From: a virus
Reading direction: 5' to 3' (one strand)
Virus record (IMG/VR): IMGVR_UViG_3300047277_000371
Location: 1-22,642 of that record
DNA: 22,642 nt
Position 1 is the first letter of the stretch. Each line of letters begins with the position of its first letter. Shown one piece after another: positions 6,682 to 13,629 of the stretch. A program made the translations under genes and the position numbers. The notes beneath the pieces are model-generated. The model worked only from the letters and a program-made list of their open reading frames with translations. It did no database searches and was not told where the DNA came from.

Positions 6682-8163
6682 TTATAATACCACATCTTCA
6701 CCAGTTTCTTCATAGAATTTTATTCTTTTTTTCAACTGATTTTCTAAAATAGACTGATTCTTTACATCAAAGTCATATATAGTGCAAAATGGTTTTGGTT
6801 TGTGCAAGTGTTTGTATTTGCTGTTTTCTAGTTTTCTAGTACTTCTTCCCATTGATCCTTGAAAACATGTTATCTCTGAACTTCCACCTACCCAATTTAT
6901 AGTATTTGCATTTGGATAAAAATTTACTCCAGTAGAAACTGATCTAGTTCCTATCAAGACTTTTACTTCACCATTGTTAAATCTTTCTATTTCTTCTTGT
7001 GGATCTACTTGTTTTAAACCCCAAACTCCAGCGTCTTTTTTAGAAGCACTGTGTACGTATGTAAATGGTACTGTTAATCTGCTAGCTAACATAGCTATCT
7101 GCCCTAATTCTTCCACTAATATTAAAGTTGATTCTTCTCTAGCTTCCCACTTGGCATTTGCAATTTGAGCTGTTATTTTTGCTATATTTTCGTTTCTAAG
7201 AAAATGAAGTCTTTTGCATTCAATAGGATCGCTTCTATACGCTGAAGAAGGAGATGTAGTTGGTATTATCTTGAATTTCAATGGACATAAGAATCCACCT
7301 TGTATCCCTTCCTCCACGTTCATATTTATGACTTCTTTGCCAATAATAGACTGAAGAAATTTTACCCCTCCATCTCCTCTAGTTTGAGTAGCTGAAAGCA
7401 AGAATCTATAAGGAACTTCACTCAAAACCCCATGAGCTACCTTGGCCAGTGTTTCAGCGGCTATTTGGTGAGATTCATCACCAATAAATACTTTTTTGTT
7501 TTTAAAAAAATCATAAGCTGGAGTGCCTTCTTTTAACATAGTTAAGCTTTTAGCTATTGTTACTGTTATTTTTTTCTTAATATCTTTTTTACCATCTCCA
7601 AAAGCTCCTACATTTTTTTCGCCAAGATGAAATTGAAACAACTTGAACAGTTCAGAAAATATAGATTGACTAGGAGTTACAATTACCGTATCTAATCCTA
7701 ATTTTTGAGTCAACATTAGTAATATCAATGACTTGCCTAGCCCTGTAGCTAAACTGACACATCCATGTTTTACTTCTAAAAGTCTATCTAAAGACTGTTG
7801 TTGGTATTCATATGGAGTAAACTCCAAAGGTTTCTTCCAAGACATTGGTTTTGCAGTAGGATATTTGATATGATTGTTTATTATAAGCTCTATTCCTTTA
7901 ATATAAGGAATAAAACCAGGTCTAATGAAATATCTACTTCCTTCTTTATACAAAAGGCTTACATAAACCTGAGATTCTAGCTCTTTTTTTTGTCTATCGA
8001 ATTCATCTGGATCTCTATCTCTTAGCCAACTTCTCTGTAGAAATTTATTTAACTCAAAGTACTTAGCACTATTTCTATAGTACATCTGATCACCCAACTT
8101 AGTGATCTCTTCTGAAGTTCCTTGAATGTACCCCTGAACAGGAGATATAATGTCAATAATCAC
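6682..8163 (-). CDS. UvsW-like SF2 DNA helicase
   Basis: A 493-aa protein with SF2 helicase motifs in order: FTPYEYQQQSLDRLLE (Q-motif-like, 115-130), ATGLGKS (139-145, Walker A), VIVTPSQS (160-167, Ia), GDESH (228-232, motif II), LSATQTRGDGG (256-266, III), IGTRSVSTGVNF (401-412, V) and QGSMGRSTRK (432-441, VI). An N-terminal domain of about 110 residues precedes the helicase core, as in T4 UvsW, which unwinds branched DNA and R-loops. The start is a GTG at 8163 with AAAAGG upstream. It is the first gene of an operon running at least to 3153. The last codons (VVL plus TAA) are the promoter motif of the next gene. Confidence 0.85.
   Translation of the reverse strand: MIIDIISPVQGYIQGTSEEITKLGDQMYYRNSAKYFELNKFLQRSWLRDRDPDEFDRQKKELESQVYVSLLYKEGSRYFIRPGFIPYIKGIELIINNHIKYPTAKPMSWKKPLEFTPYEYQQQSLDRLLEVKHGCVSLATGLGKSLILLMLTQKLGLDTVIVTPSQSIFSELFKLFQFHLGEKNVGAFGDGKKDIKKKITVTIAKSLTMLKEGTPAYDFFKNKKVFIGDESHQIAAETLAKVAHGVLSEVPYRFLLSATQTRGDGGVKFLQSIIGKEVINMNVEEGIQGGFLCPLKFKIIPTTSPSSAYRSDPIECKRLHFLRNENIAKITAQIANAKWEAREESTLILVEELGQIAMLASRLTVPFTYVHSASKKDAGVWGLKQVDPQEEIERFNNGEVKVLIGTRSVSTGVNFYPNANTINWVGGSSEITCFQGSMGRSTRKLENSKYKHLHKPKPFCTIYDFDVKNQSILENQLKKRIKFYEETGEDVVL
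6683..6693 (-). promoter_or_regulatory. Start-proximal motif GTGGTATTATA before the sigma gene
   Basis: Minus-strand GTGGTATTATAAACATATG. The hexamer TATTAT (6684-6689) is followed by 6 nt and then the ATG of the sigma gene. The motif doubles as the last codons GTG GTA TTA TAA of the helicase. It would allow sigma expression independent of the helicase promoter and possible self-activation. Confidence 0.6.
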
Positions 8164-8203
8164 TAATTAGCCTTTTAAGTAGATTTAGAGTTTCATATAT
8201 CAT

Positions 8204-8214
8204 AATAATACCAC
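8204..8214 (-). promoter_or_regulatory. Phage promoter motif GTGGTATTATT before the helicase operon
   Basis: Minus-strand GTGGTATTATTATG with TATTAT at 8205-8210, about 41 nt before the GTG start at 8163. It sits back to back with the plus-strand promoter for the lysis-like genes in an 86-bp intergenic region, the clearest place for a divergent control region in the window. Confidence 0.65.
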
Positions 8215-8229
8215 AAAAACTGTAATCTT

Positions 8230-8235
8230 TATAAT
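8230..8235 (+). promoter_or_regulatory. -10-like TATAAT for the plus-strand gene pair
   Basis: Perfect TATAAT 14 nt before ATG 8250, followed by a GAGAGG Shine-Dalgarno. No good -35 is seen at 17 nt, and it lacks the GTGG extension of the minus-strand motif, so these two genes may answer to a different polymerase form. Confidence 0.45.
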
Positions 8236-8249
8236 ATAAGAGAGGAAAC

Positions 8250-8912
8250 ATGGAATATTTAAGTGAAAAATACGGTCTAGTGACAGATAACGATCCTGTA
8301 ACTGAAAACGGACAGCTTTTTTTGGAAGAGTTACGCCAGCTTACTCCAGAAGATAAATCACTGAATGAACTGATGAATACACAATTACTCAATAGTCGAG
8401 TTGAGTCTGGACTGTACCATCGAAACCCTGAATTATCTGATAGAAGATGCATGTCTCATGACAACTTAGAGGCTATTTTTGCATATTCATTTTCCACAAA
8501 AACTCCTCATAGGTTTACTATATGGAGTTACTTGCTATGGCATTGTGGCACTTATGATAACACTAAAGGAAAAACATCTCAGTTCCAAAAATACCTTCCT
8601 TTCAACCCATCTAACTTTTTTATTTGGGGCCTATGTGCTGAATCCAAAATTTATTTGTTGTTTTTTCCATTATTTCTAATCACCTTAGTTATTTCTTGCA
8701 ATAAGCCAGTTAGCGATACTTCAGGAAAGATACTAAGTAGTGTTGGATTAACTCCTCATAAAGATCATTGGATTGTAAAGTATTTTTACAGATATTATGA
8801 AAAGAAAATGAAAGCTCAGTACGGTGATGATTACTTAAAGAAATTATTGACTATATATCACGGAAGTAATTCCACTGAGTTTCCAATATTAAAAGTTTTA
8901 AATAAGGAGTAA
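8250..8912 (+). CDS. Single-span membrane protein of a probable lysis cassette
   Basis: A 220-aa protein. It has an acidic, polar N-terminal part (1-65), an aromatic central part (HRFTIWSYLLWHCGTYDNTK, about 87-106; FNPSNFFIWGLCAES, 118-132), one hydrophobic segment YLLFFPLFLITLVIS (about 135-149), and a basic C-terminal part (WIVKYFYRYYEKKMKAQYGD). The gene is followed after 3 nt by an M15-type peptidase, and the pair are the only plus-strand genes. That context suggests a holin- or spanin-like lysis role, but one membrane span late in the protein is not typical of either, and no family is recognised. SD GAGAGG, ATG at 8250. Confidence 0.65.
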   Translation: MEYLSEKYGLVTDNDPVTENGQLFLEELRQLTPEDKSLNELMNTQLLNSRVESGLYHRNPELSDRRCMSHDNLEAIFAYSFSTKTPHRFTIWSYLLWHCGTYDNTKGKTSQFQKYLPFNPSNFFIWGLCAESKIYLLFFPLFLITLVISCNKPVSDTSGKILSSVGLTPHKDHWIVKYFYRYYEKKMKAQYGDDYLKKLLTIYHGSNSTEFPILKVLNKE

Positions 8913-8915
8913 AAT

Positions 8916-9326
8916 ATGTTAAGCATGAATGAAATATTACTAGGAAAGGATTTAAGCGATTTAACGCAAGAGCAACAGGATAATTTAGCTATTCTTCTAG
9001 AAAGAGCTAATAAGTTAAGAGCAGTATGGGCAAAACCAATGACTCCTACCAATTGCGTTCGAACAATGTCAGAACACTTGGCTATTTATGCTAAAAAAGG
9101 AATCACTGATCACTCCAAGATACCTATGAAATCTAAGCACTTAATAGGAGCTGCATTGGATATATCAGATCCAACTTTAGCTTTAACTAAATGGTTAGAA
9201 TCTAATCCACAAGTAATAGAGGATTGTGATATTTGGCTAGAAAAAGGAAATGCGAATTGGGTTCATATTCAAATTCACCCCTTTAGATCATATAAGGCTG
9301 GCGGAACACGTTGGTTTTTACCTTAA
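8916..9326 (+). CDS. M15-type peptidase (D-Ala-D-Ala carboxypeptidase-like endolysin)
   Basis: A 136-aa protein with the zinc-ligand pattern of M15 peptidases: SKHLIGAALDISDP (His75 and Asp82 of the SxHxxGxAxD motif), then WLEKGNANWVHIQIHP with candidate catalytic Glu109 and third ligand His117. The end RWFLP is common in phage members. Such enzymes cleave peptidoglycan peptides and often act as endolysins. There is no signal peptide, so it would need a partner to cross the inner membrane; the membrane protein directly upstream is the candidate. AAGGAGT Shine-Dalgarno. Its stop codon overlaps the stop of the convergent helicase gene in the palindrome TTAA. Confidence 0.8.
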   Translation: MLSMNEILLGKDLSDLTQEQQDNLAILLERANKLRAVWAKPMTPTNCVRTMSEHLAIYAKKGITDHSKIPMKSKHLIGAALDISDPTLALTKWLESNPQVIEDCDIWLEKGNANWVHIQIHPFRSYKAGGTRWFLP

Positions 9327-10351
9327 ATATAAGTCTTAAATATCTCTGGATTCATCAATCCAACAACGCTATAAAGTAATTTTATTTCATTACTAAGCTC
9401 TTTCTTAGAAACGACTGATATATAGAATTTCTTAATACTTTCTGGATGCTTTCTTAATATACGTCCAAATAACTGGTTTTTAGAGTCCAAGTCCTTACTT
9501 CCCTTAAGGTCTATCAAACCAGTGACCATGTCATCACTAAAGCCTAATATGCCCTTATTAACCACTATTAGTGTATCAGCTTCACCTGATTTAAAGCGTT
9601 TTATTTGAATATTATCAGTGTCATTTCCTGACGTACTTATAGCTATCTTTCTTCCTAGTCTTTTTACGTATATTCCTAGAATATAAGCGTCATTAACCGT
9701 TTTACAAGCTATCATTAGTTTTTTATCGTCAAATCTATTATCTGATTTAAGTTTAGCTATTGCCTTTGTATAGTTTTGAATAACATTTGTTCCGCCTTCT
9801 ATAGCATCTACTACAACATCAGAATATACATCTTTTTCTGCCAATTCATGACCTGATATGTAATGAATCCCATATAAATTATAACCAGCGTCTTGATTTG
9901 CCTTATTATAACAACCGTGAGATCCTGTCATAAATACTTTATATTTAGGGTTAAATTTGGCTAAAACACTATTAACCATTGCACAACCTACATATTGGTG
10001 AGCTTCGTCAATAACCAGTAAATCACAGGCTTTTATTTTAGCTCTAGAAGAAGGAATTCCAACTTCAACTTGTGAGTTAGATCCAAACTCTCCAAAGGTA
10101 AAATCTGGCTTAACAAATCCACTAGAAAATCCTTCTAGCATTTGATCTCTTAGAATGTTTTGATTATGAGCAAAAATAATTACCTTAAGAGAAGGATTGC
10201 TCTTTAAGAACAGATTGATTATGTGGATTACGATAGACGACTTCCCTGCGTTACAGGCAGCTGCCAAAACTACAGCCAAGTGTTTCTCAGACATTGACAT
10301 GTCGTAGATAGATTGCGATGCTGAAATTTGATATGAATATTTATTGTTCAT
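9323..10351 (-). CDS. Second SF2 helicase (DEAH type)
   Basis: A 342-aa protein with compact SF2 motifs: AACNAGKSS (31-39, Walker A), VIIFAHNQNILRDQ (57-70, Ia), LLVIDEAHQY (111-120, motif II), VFMTGSHG (139-146, motif III with TGS in place of SAT), VNKGILGFSDD (264-274, V-like) and QLFGRILRKHP (293-303, VI). It lacks the N-terminal domain of the 493-aa helicase and is not an obvious duplicate. Family role: DNA or RNA unwinding or translocation; the substrate is not evident. It is driven by a consensus sigma-70 promoter whose -10 lies 6 nt from the ATG, with no Shine-Dalgarno. Confidence 0.8.
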   Translation of the reverse strand: MNNKYSYQISASQSIYDMSMSEKHLAVVLAAACNAGKSSIVIHIINLFLKSNPSLKVIIFAHNQNILRDQMLEGFSSGFVKPDFTFGEFGSNSQVEVGIPSSRAKIKACDLLVIDEAHQYVGCAMVNSVLAKFNPKYKVFMTGSHGCYNKANQDAGYNLYGIHYISGHELAEKDVYSDVVVDAIEGGTNVIQNYTKAIAKLKSDNRFDDKKLMIACKTVNDAYILGIYVKRLGRKIAISTSGNDTDNIQIKRFKSGEADTLIVVNKGILGFSDDMVTGLIDLKGSKDLDSKNQLFGRILRKHPESIKKFYISVVSKKELSNEIKLLYSVVGLMNPEIFKTYI

Positions 10352-10357
10352 TTAGAG

Positions 10358-10386
10358 ATTATATCAGGTAAGGCATTCTTTGTCAA
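10358..10386 (-). promoter_or_regulatory. Perfect sigma-70 promoter, start-proximal
   Basis: Minus-strand TTGACA (10381-10386), 17-nt spacer, TATAAT (10358-10363), then CTCTAA and ATG 10351. Both hexamers are perfect consensus and the spacing is optimal. The predicted first base of the RNA is the A of the start codon. It is a strong candidate early promoter used by unmodified host polymerase. Confidence 0.9.
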
Positions 10387-11169
10387 TTATCTCTTAATGT
10401 AAGGTTTGATTATATGCTCCATTGCCTTTTTATGGGAACTTATAGCTTCATTGCTTCCTCTATATAAAAAATACCTATGCTTAGAGCGTTGTTTGACAAA
10501 TTGAGCATCTGGATGGTGTTTTAATATATCACCCTTCTTTTGTGATCCAAATTTAGCTCTACATGCTCTGGCACTATAGAGTTTTCCGTTTATAACTACC
10601 CCAAATCTATCACCTTTTTTTGATTTAACATTTGGATTAGAATCTCTCATTGATCCTACATAGTAGAAATTACATGCTTGGTATATTGTTCCTACTTCTC
10701 CAGCTAGGTGATCTGTAGTTACTGTGATTATCTCATACTTCTTATCGAGCATTTTTATAGCTCTCATGACTAATTTACTACCAGTATTTTTAGGTGTCCA
10801 GTGTAAACAAACCCCTCTATTGAGTAGGAGCATCTTACCTGTATATCCGTACTTATCCCAGATCCCTAAATTCTCAGAATACTCAGGGCCAAAACAAACA
10901 ACTCCTCCGCAAACATCGCCAAAAAAAATACCAAAATAAAACATACTTACAGCTGGCATACAACCAAGCCATTCGTATTCTTCAATGATCTTTTTAGCTA
11001 AAGACCTGTCCACTGGTTTTACAATTGCATTTTTTAAGTCCAAATCAGCATTTAGCCAATACGGATTATTCTTTTCTTCTTCAGCTTTTTGCATTCTTAT
11101 TTTGTATTGATAAGCAACTCCAATCTGGTCGTCATCTAAAGATTCGTTATAATTTGGTTTAAAACTCAT
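10387..11169 (-). CDS. Mom-like DNA-modification protein (GNAT-type fold)
   Basis: A 260-aa protein. The central part resembles phage Mu Mom and relatives: KPVDRSLAKKIIEEYEWLG (51-69), GIFFGDVCGGVVCFGPEY (80-97), LLNRGVCLHWTPKNTGSKLV (115-134), then IITVTTDHLAGEVGTIYQAC with NFYYVGSM after it (147-174) and a C-terminal KHRYFLYRG (230-238). Mom converts adenine to a carbamoylmethyl form that protects phage DNA from restriction. The fold is GNAT-like and several phage relatives are unstudied, so another acyl-transfer or RNA/DNA-modifying role is possible. The N-terminal 45 residues are charged and not recognised. An AGG Shine-Dalgarno lies between the tRNA and the ATG; the two are 13 nt apart and probably co-transcribed. 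Confidence 0.65.
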   Translation of the reverse strand: MSFKPNYNESLDDDQIGVAYQYKIRMQKAEEEKNNPYWLNADLDLKNAIVKPVDRSLAKKIIEEYEWLGCMPAVSMFYFGIFFGDVCGGVVCFGPEYSENLGIWDKYGYTGKMLLLNRGVCLHWTPKNTGSKLVMRAIKMLDKKYEIITVTTDHLAGEVGTIYQACNFYYVGSMRDSNPNVKSKKGDRFGVVINGKLYSARACRAKFGSQKKGDILKHHPDAQFVKQRSKHRYFLYRGSNEAISSHKKAMEHIIKPYIKR

Positions 11170-11182
11170 ATTTACCTAAAAA

Positions 11183-11258
11183 TGGAGCGGCTAGATAAGA
11201 TTTTCACTTTCACCTCACATCTGGAAGATGTGCATCCTGTTAGTTAGACTATAGCCGC
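11183..11258 (-). tRNA. tRNA-Gly (anticodon UCC), with unusual D and T arms
   Basis: The 7-bp acceptor stem GCGGCTA/TAGCCGC is perfect, followed by discriminator T and an encoded CCA. Anticodon arm CACAT-CTTCCAG-ATGTG is perfect with anticodon TCC after T33. Acceptor, discriminator and anticodon fit bacterial tRNA-Gly. The D stem (GTCT/GGAT) has two G-T pairs and its loop AACTAACA lacks the GG pair. The T stem (GAAAG/CTTATC) closes only with a bulged A, and the loop TGAAAAT lacks TTC. It may be a decayed or a specialised tRNA. It lies between the head morphogenesis gene and the Mom-like gene. Confidence 0.8.
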
Positions 11259-11271
11259 ATAATCGTATATA

Positions 11272-12108
11272 TTACAATACCACAGATTTTTTAATTTTGT
11301 CAACTTTTTTCTTTTTTATTTCTTCTAATTGCGACACTGGAGGATAATTGTCTTTCTGAAACTTATACTCATCATGATCAGATGATTTCCAAGCAATTTT
11401 GCCAGATTCATTAAATGCAAATCCTTTAGGTAAAAAAGTAAGATGGCATCTGCAATTGGGATTAGTTCCTTGTAATTTTGGTGTTGGATCACCTTTTTTG
11501 TGATATTCAGCTCCTAAGTCACTGATTTTCCATAATCTAGGTGTAAGTCTATCTGGAAGTAAATGCAATCGGTATGTTTCAGGATCGTTACGTTCGTCAA
11601 TCACCACATTAAAGAACACATTAGGATCTTTATCATCATTGTCAGAAGCAACTCGAACTATTTGTAAAGCCGTTGCTGTTCCTCTACATTGATTGGATTC
11701 TGCGTTAACTATAAGTTTTACATGGTTTTGAGATCCATCCATCTCTTTTACTATTATTTTTCTAATATCACTTGGTCTTACTTTCTCTTTCTTTAAAGAT
11801 TGTTCCTGTGCATAGGCATTTACAGCCTGAGCTGTTCTAGTCTGCGTTCTGACCTTAAGAGCCTCTACATATCCAGCCGCTACACGCAACTGAGTCTTTA
11901 AAACCTGCTCTTCTTCTTTATTTGGAATCTTATTACCTAAAGACCTAATAAACAAAGACGTTAAACTATCTTTCTTGCTATGTAGCTTAAAACGTTTATT
12001 TTTGTCTATTTTTGGAACTATGCCTAAAAAATCAACCAAAAAGGAATCAAACTGAGTTCCTATTATTTGTTCAATTAAATCTAGTATTTTTTGATTTACG
12101 CCAAACAT
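11272..12108 (-). CDS. Head morphogenesis (minor head) protein, Mu gpF/SPP1 gp7-like
   Basis: A 278-aa protein. Residues about 130-230 carry the C-terminal signature of phage minor head proteins: LIVNAESNQCRGTATALQIV, FFNVVIDERNDPETYRLHLL, then TPRLWKISDLGAEYHKKGDP and the late cysteine motif NPNCRCHLTFLPKGF. The N-terminal part is basic and helical. Members of this family sit near the portal and act in head assembly or DNA ejection. It follows the Q-rich gene (TAA then A then ATG, no clear Shine-Dalgarno, so probably coupled) and lies close to the portal. Its final codons VVL plus TAA are a copy of the promoter motif (GTGGTATTGTAA) ahead of the tRNA. Confidence 0.8.
   Translation of the reverse strand: MFGVNQKILDLIEQIIGTQFDSFLVDFLGIVPKIDKNKRFKLHSKKDSLTSLFIRSLGNKIPNKEEEQVLKTQLRVAAGYVEALKVRTQTRTAQAVNAYAQEQSLKKEKVRPSDIRKIIVKEMDGSQNHVKLIVNAESNQCRGTATALQIVRVASDNDDKDPNVFFNVVIDERNDPETYRLHLLPDRLTPRLWKISDLGAEYHKKGDPTPKLQGTNPNCRCHLTFLPKGFAFNESGKIAWKSSDHDEYKFQKDNYPPVSQLEEIKKKKVDKIKKSVVL
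11274..11283 (-). promoter_or_regulatory. Variant phage promoter motif before the tRNA
   Basis: Minus-strand GTGGTATTGTAA differs from the recurrent motif by one base in the -10-like hexamer (TATTGT, 11274-11279). It overlaps the stop of the head gene and lies 15 nt before the tRNA 5' end, so it could drive the tRNA and the Mom-like gene. Confidence 0.45.
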
Positions 12109-12109
12109 T

Positions 12110-12721
12110 TTACAACTTTAACCCTTCTTCTTTAATTCTTTCTTCAAGGTTATCAGCTGTAAGCCCTGATTCTTTGGCCCATGACTTTAATATACTGTCC
12201 ACCATAGACTTTTGAGCACTTATGATTTGTGGCTTGTTTTCTTTCATTTTCATCTTTTGTGTTTTTCTTAAATCAGATAAAGCCGTTACTGTTTTTCTAA
12301 GATCACTGATCGTAGGTTTTTGTCCTTTGCTTACAAGATCTTCTAATTCATTAATATACATGTCTAATTCAGTGCCTTGTCCTTCAGGCATTTCTTCTGC
12401 CATAGGATCACCTTGTTGACCTTGCATAGCCATTTGATCTTCTGGAGACATTGGTTGTCCTTGCATAGAAGGATCTATAGGCTGACCGTTCTCATCAACA
12501 GCTTGTTCTTGTCCACCTTGAATAGGCTGACCTGTGGCTGGATCTACTTGTTGTCCTTGCATAGCCATTTGTTGTTGTTGCATTTGTTGAACTTGCATTT
12601 GAGCATTTTCAGTAGCAGCTTGTTGAAGTCCTTGTTCAAAACCCAATCTATACGCCAGGTTAGTAGCCTCTAAGGTTTTTGACTTAAGTTCTTTATAACG
12701 TTGTTTAAAATCTACACTCAT
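12110..12721 (-). CDS. Q/M/P-rich protein of the head module, possible scaffold or structural protein
   Basis: A 203-aa protein. The N-terminus is helical (MSVDFKQRYKELKSKTLEAT), the middle (about 35-125) is low-complexity and dominated by Gln, Met, Pro and Gly (for example QQMQQQQMAMQGQQ), and the C-terminal 75 residues are charged and helical with coiled-coil character (DMYINELEDLVSKGQ, SDLRKTQKMKMKENK). The low-complexity part probably acts as a disordered linker. It lies between HEG3/portal and the head morphogenesis gene, where scaffold, protease or minor structural proteins are often found, but no family motif is seen. AAAGGAG Shine-Dalgarno 6 nt before the ATG. The function is inferred from position only. 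Confidence 0.65.
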   Translation of the reverse strand: MSVDFKQRYKELKSKTLEATNLAYRLGFEQGLQQAATENAQMQVQQMQQQQMAMQGQQVDPATGQPIQGGQEQAVDENGQPIDPSMQGQPMSPEDQMAMQGQQGDPMAEEMPEGQGTELDMYINELEDLVSKGQKPTISDLRKTVTALSDLRKTQKMKMKENKPQIISAQKSMVDSILKSWAKESGLTADNLEERIKEEGLKL

Positions 12722-12736
12722 ATTTTCTCCTTTATT

Positions 12737-13612
12737 TTATAATTCCCATTTCTTATGTCCATAATCGTATATCTTATATAAGGGCTTTTCATGACCTAGA
12801 TATTTTCTACTAAACACTCCACCCAACGCTTGAGCCTTTTCACTAGGATATTGAGCTATAATTTCAGGATCGTTTATTCTCTTGCATTTGTAGCGCCAAA
12901 TTCTCTGTGTTAAATCGGTGTAGTAATACGATGGATCAATGGTCTTTGTAATCTCTTTAAATCCAAGTTGTTGATAAACATTTCCAACACTAAGCCTATT
13001 ATTTGAGAAAGTAATCAAGCGTTCTCCGAACTCTCTCTTAAATTCTTTAATAAGCCTACCACCATTGCCATGCACTAAATAACTATAGTCGTTTGCAAAT
13101 CTAGCTATTTCCCAGCTTTTATCTGCAAAACTCTTTCTAAAACTTAGGCATGATACTAATATGTCGTTATGAAACAATCCATAAGCAAAACTAGCATTTG
13201 TGTGTCCATCTAAGTGAAATTTAGCGAAAAAATCCTTAAATTGCTTATTATTATCTAATTTTCTTAATTCAAGCTTAGAGGCTCTTAGTTTTGTTAAAGG
13301 AGCTATTTTAAGTCTGTACTTAATCATTTCCTTTAGAAGTTCTTGTTTTGTTGGGTTATTCCATTCATCTTCGAATATCGCAAGAAAATTTATGTTATTT
13401 TCTTTAGCTAAGACTACTTTTCGCATATTTTTCTTTTTTATATTAACCTGAGTAGTTTCGTTATTGCTATCAAGTCCTATAAATTCAACTCCAAACTTAA
13501 ACTCTGGTGAATAAATATCTAATTCTAACGGCTCAGTGATATTTAATTGAACTTCACCAGAATAGTTTTTTTTAATAAATTCGAGAATTTCTTTTGGTAT
13601 TTTTTTACTCAT
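12737..13612 (-). CDS. Free-standing homing endonuclease: N-terminal PD-(D/E)XK/Vsr-like nuclease plus GNAT-like domain (HEG3)
   Basis: A 291-aa protein. Residues 25-80 look like the Vsr/EDxHD nuclease core: PLELDIYSPEFKFGVEFIGL (candidate Glu30, Asp32, Glu43) then KNMRKVVLAKENNINFLAIF. Residues about 110-240 read as a GNAT/Mom-like fold: GLFHNDILVSCLSFRKS, WEIARFAND, HGNGGRLIKEF, then TFSNNRLSVGNVYQQLGF. The C-terminus (LGGVFSRKYLGHEKPLYKIY, DYGHKKWEL) is typical of phage homing endonucleases of this architecture. It lies directly after the portal gene with its own start-proximal promoter motif. The ATG follows TATTAT by 5 nt, so a leaderless mRNA is likely. The target site is not identifiable here. 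Confidence 0.75.
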   Translation of the reverse strand: MSKKIPKEILEFIKKNYSGEVQLNITEPLELDIYSPEFKFGVEFIGLDSNNETTQVNIKKKNMRKVVLAKENNINFLAIFEDEWNNPTKQELLKEMIKYRLKIAPLTKLRASKLELRKLDNNKQFKDFFAKFHLDGHTNASFAYGLFHNDILVSCLSFRKSFADKSWEIARFANDYSYLVHGNGGRLIKEFKREFGERLITFSNNRLSVGNVYQQLGFKEITKTIDPSYYYTDLTQRIWRYKCKRINDPEIIAQYPSEKAQALGGVFSRKYLGHEKPLYKIYDYGHKKWEL

Positions 13613-13616
13613 ACCT

Positions 13617-13627
13617 TATAATACCAC
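13617..13627 (-). promoter_or_regulatory. Start-proximal motif GTGGTATTATA before HEG3
   Basis: Minus-strand GTGGTATTATAAGGTATG lies between the portal stop at 13630 and ATG 13612. TATTAT at 13618-13623 is 5 nt from the ATG. AAGG lies within 2 nt of the ATG, too close for a normal Shine-Dalgarno. Confidence 0.65.
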
Positions 13628-13629
13628 AA

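Noticed and set aside
6678-6713. Longer sigma-factor start at 6713 (MKKLVKMWYYKH extension)
   Set aside because: No Shine-Dalgarno, and those residues are the reverse use of the helicase end and the promoter motif; MAKNKQ at 6677 fits better.
8153-8452. Minus-strand ORF of 99 codons
   Set aside because: It overlaps the divergent promoter region and the start of the plus-strand membrane protein in antisense, with no ribosome site.
12719-13616. Direct repeat TATGAGT at both ends of HEG3 as an insertion footprint
   Set aside because: Only 7 bp, explained by both proteins starting Met-Ser; much weaker than the 11-bp repeat at HEG1.
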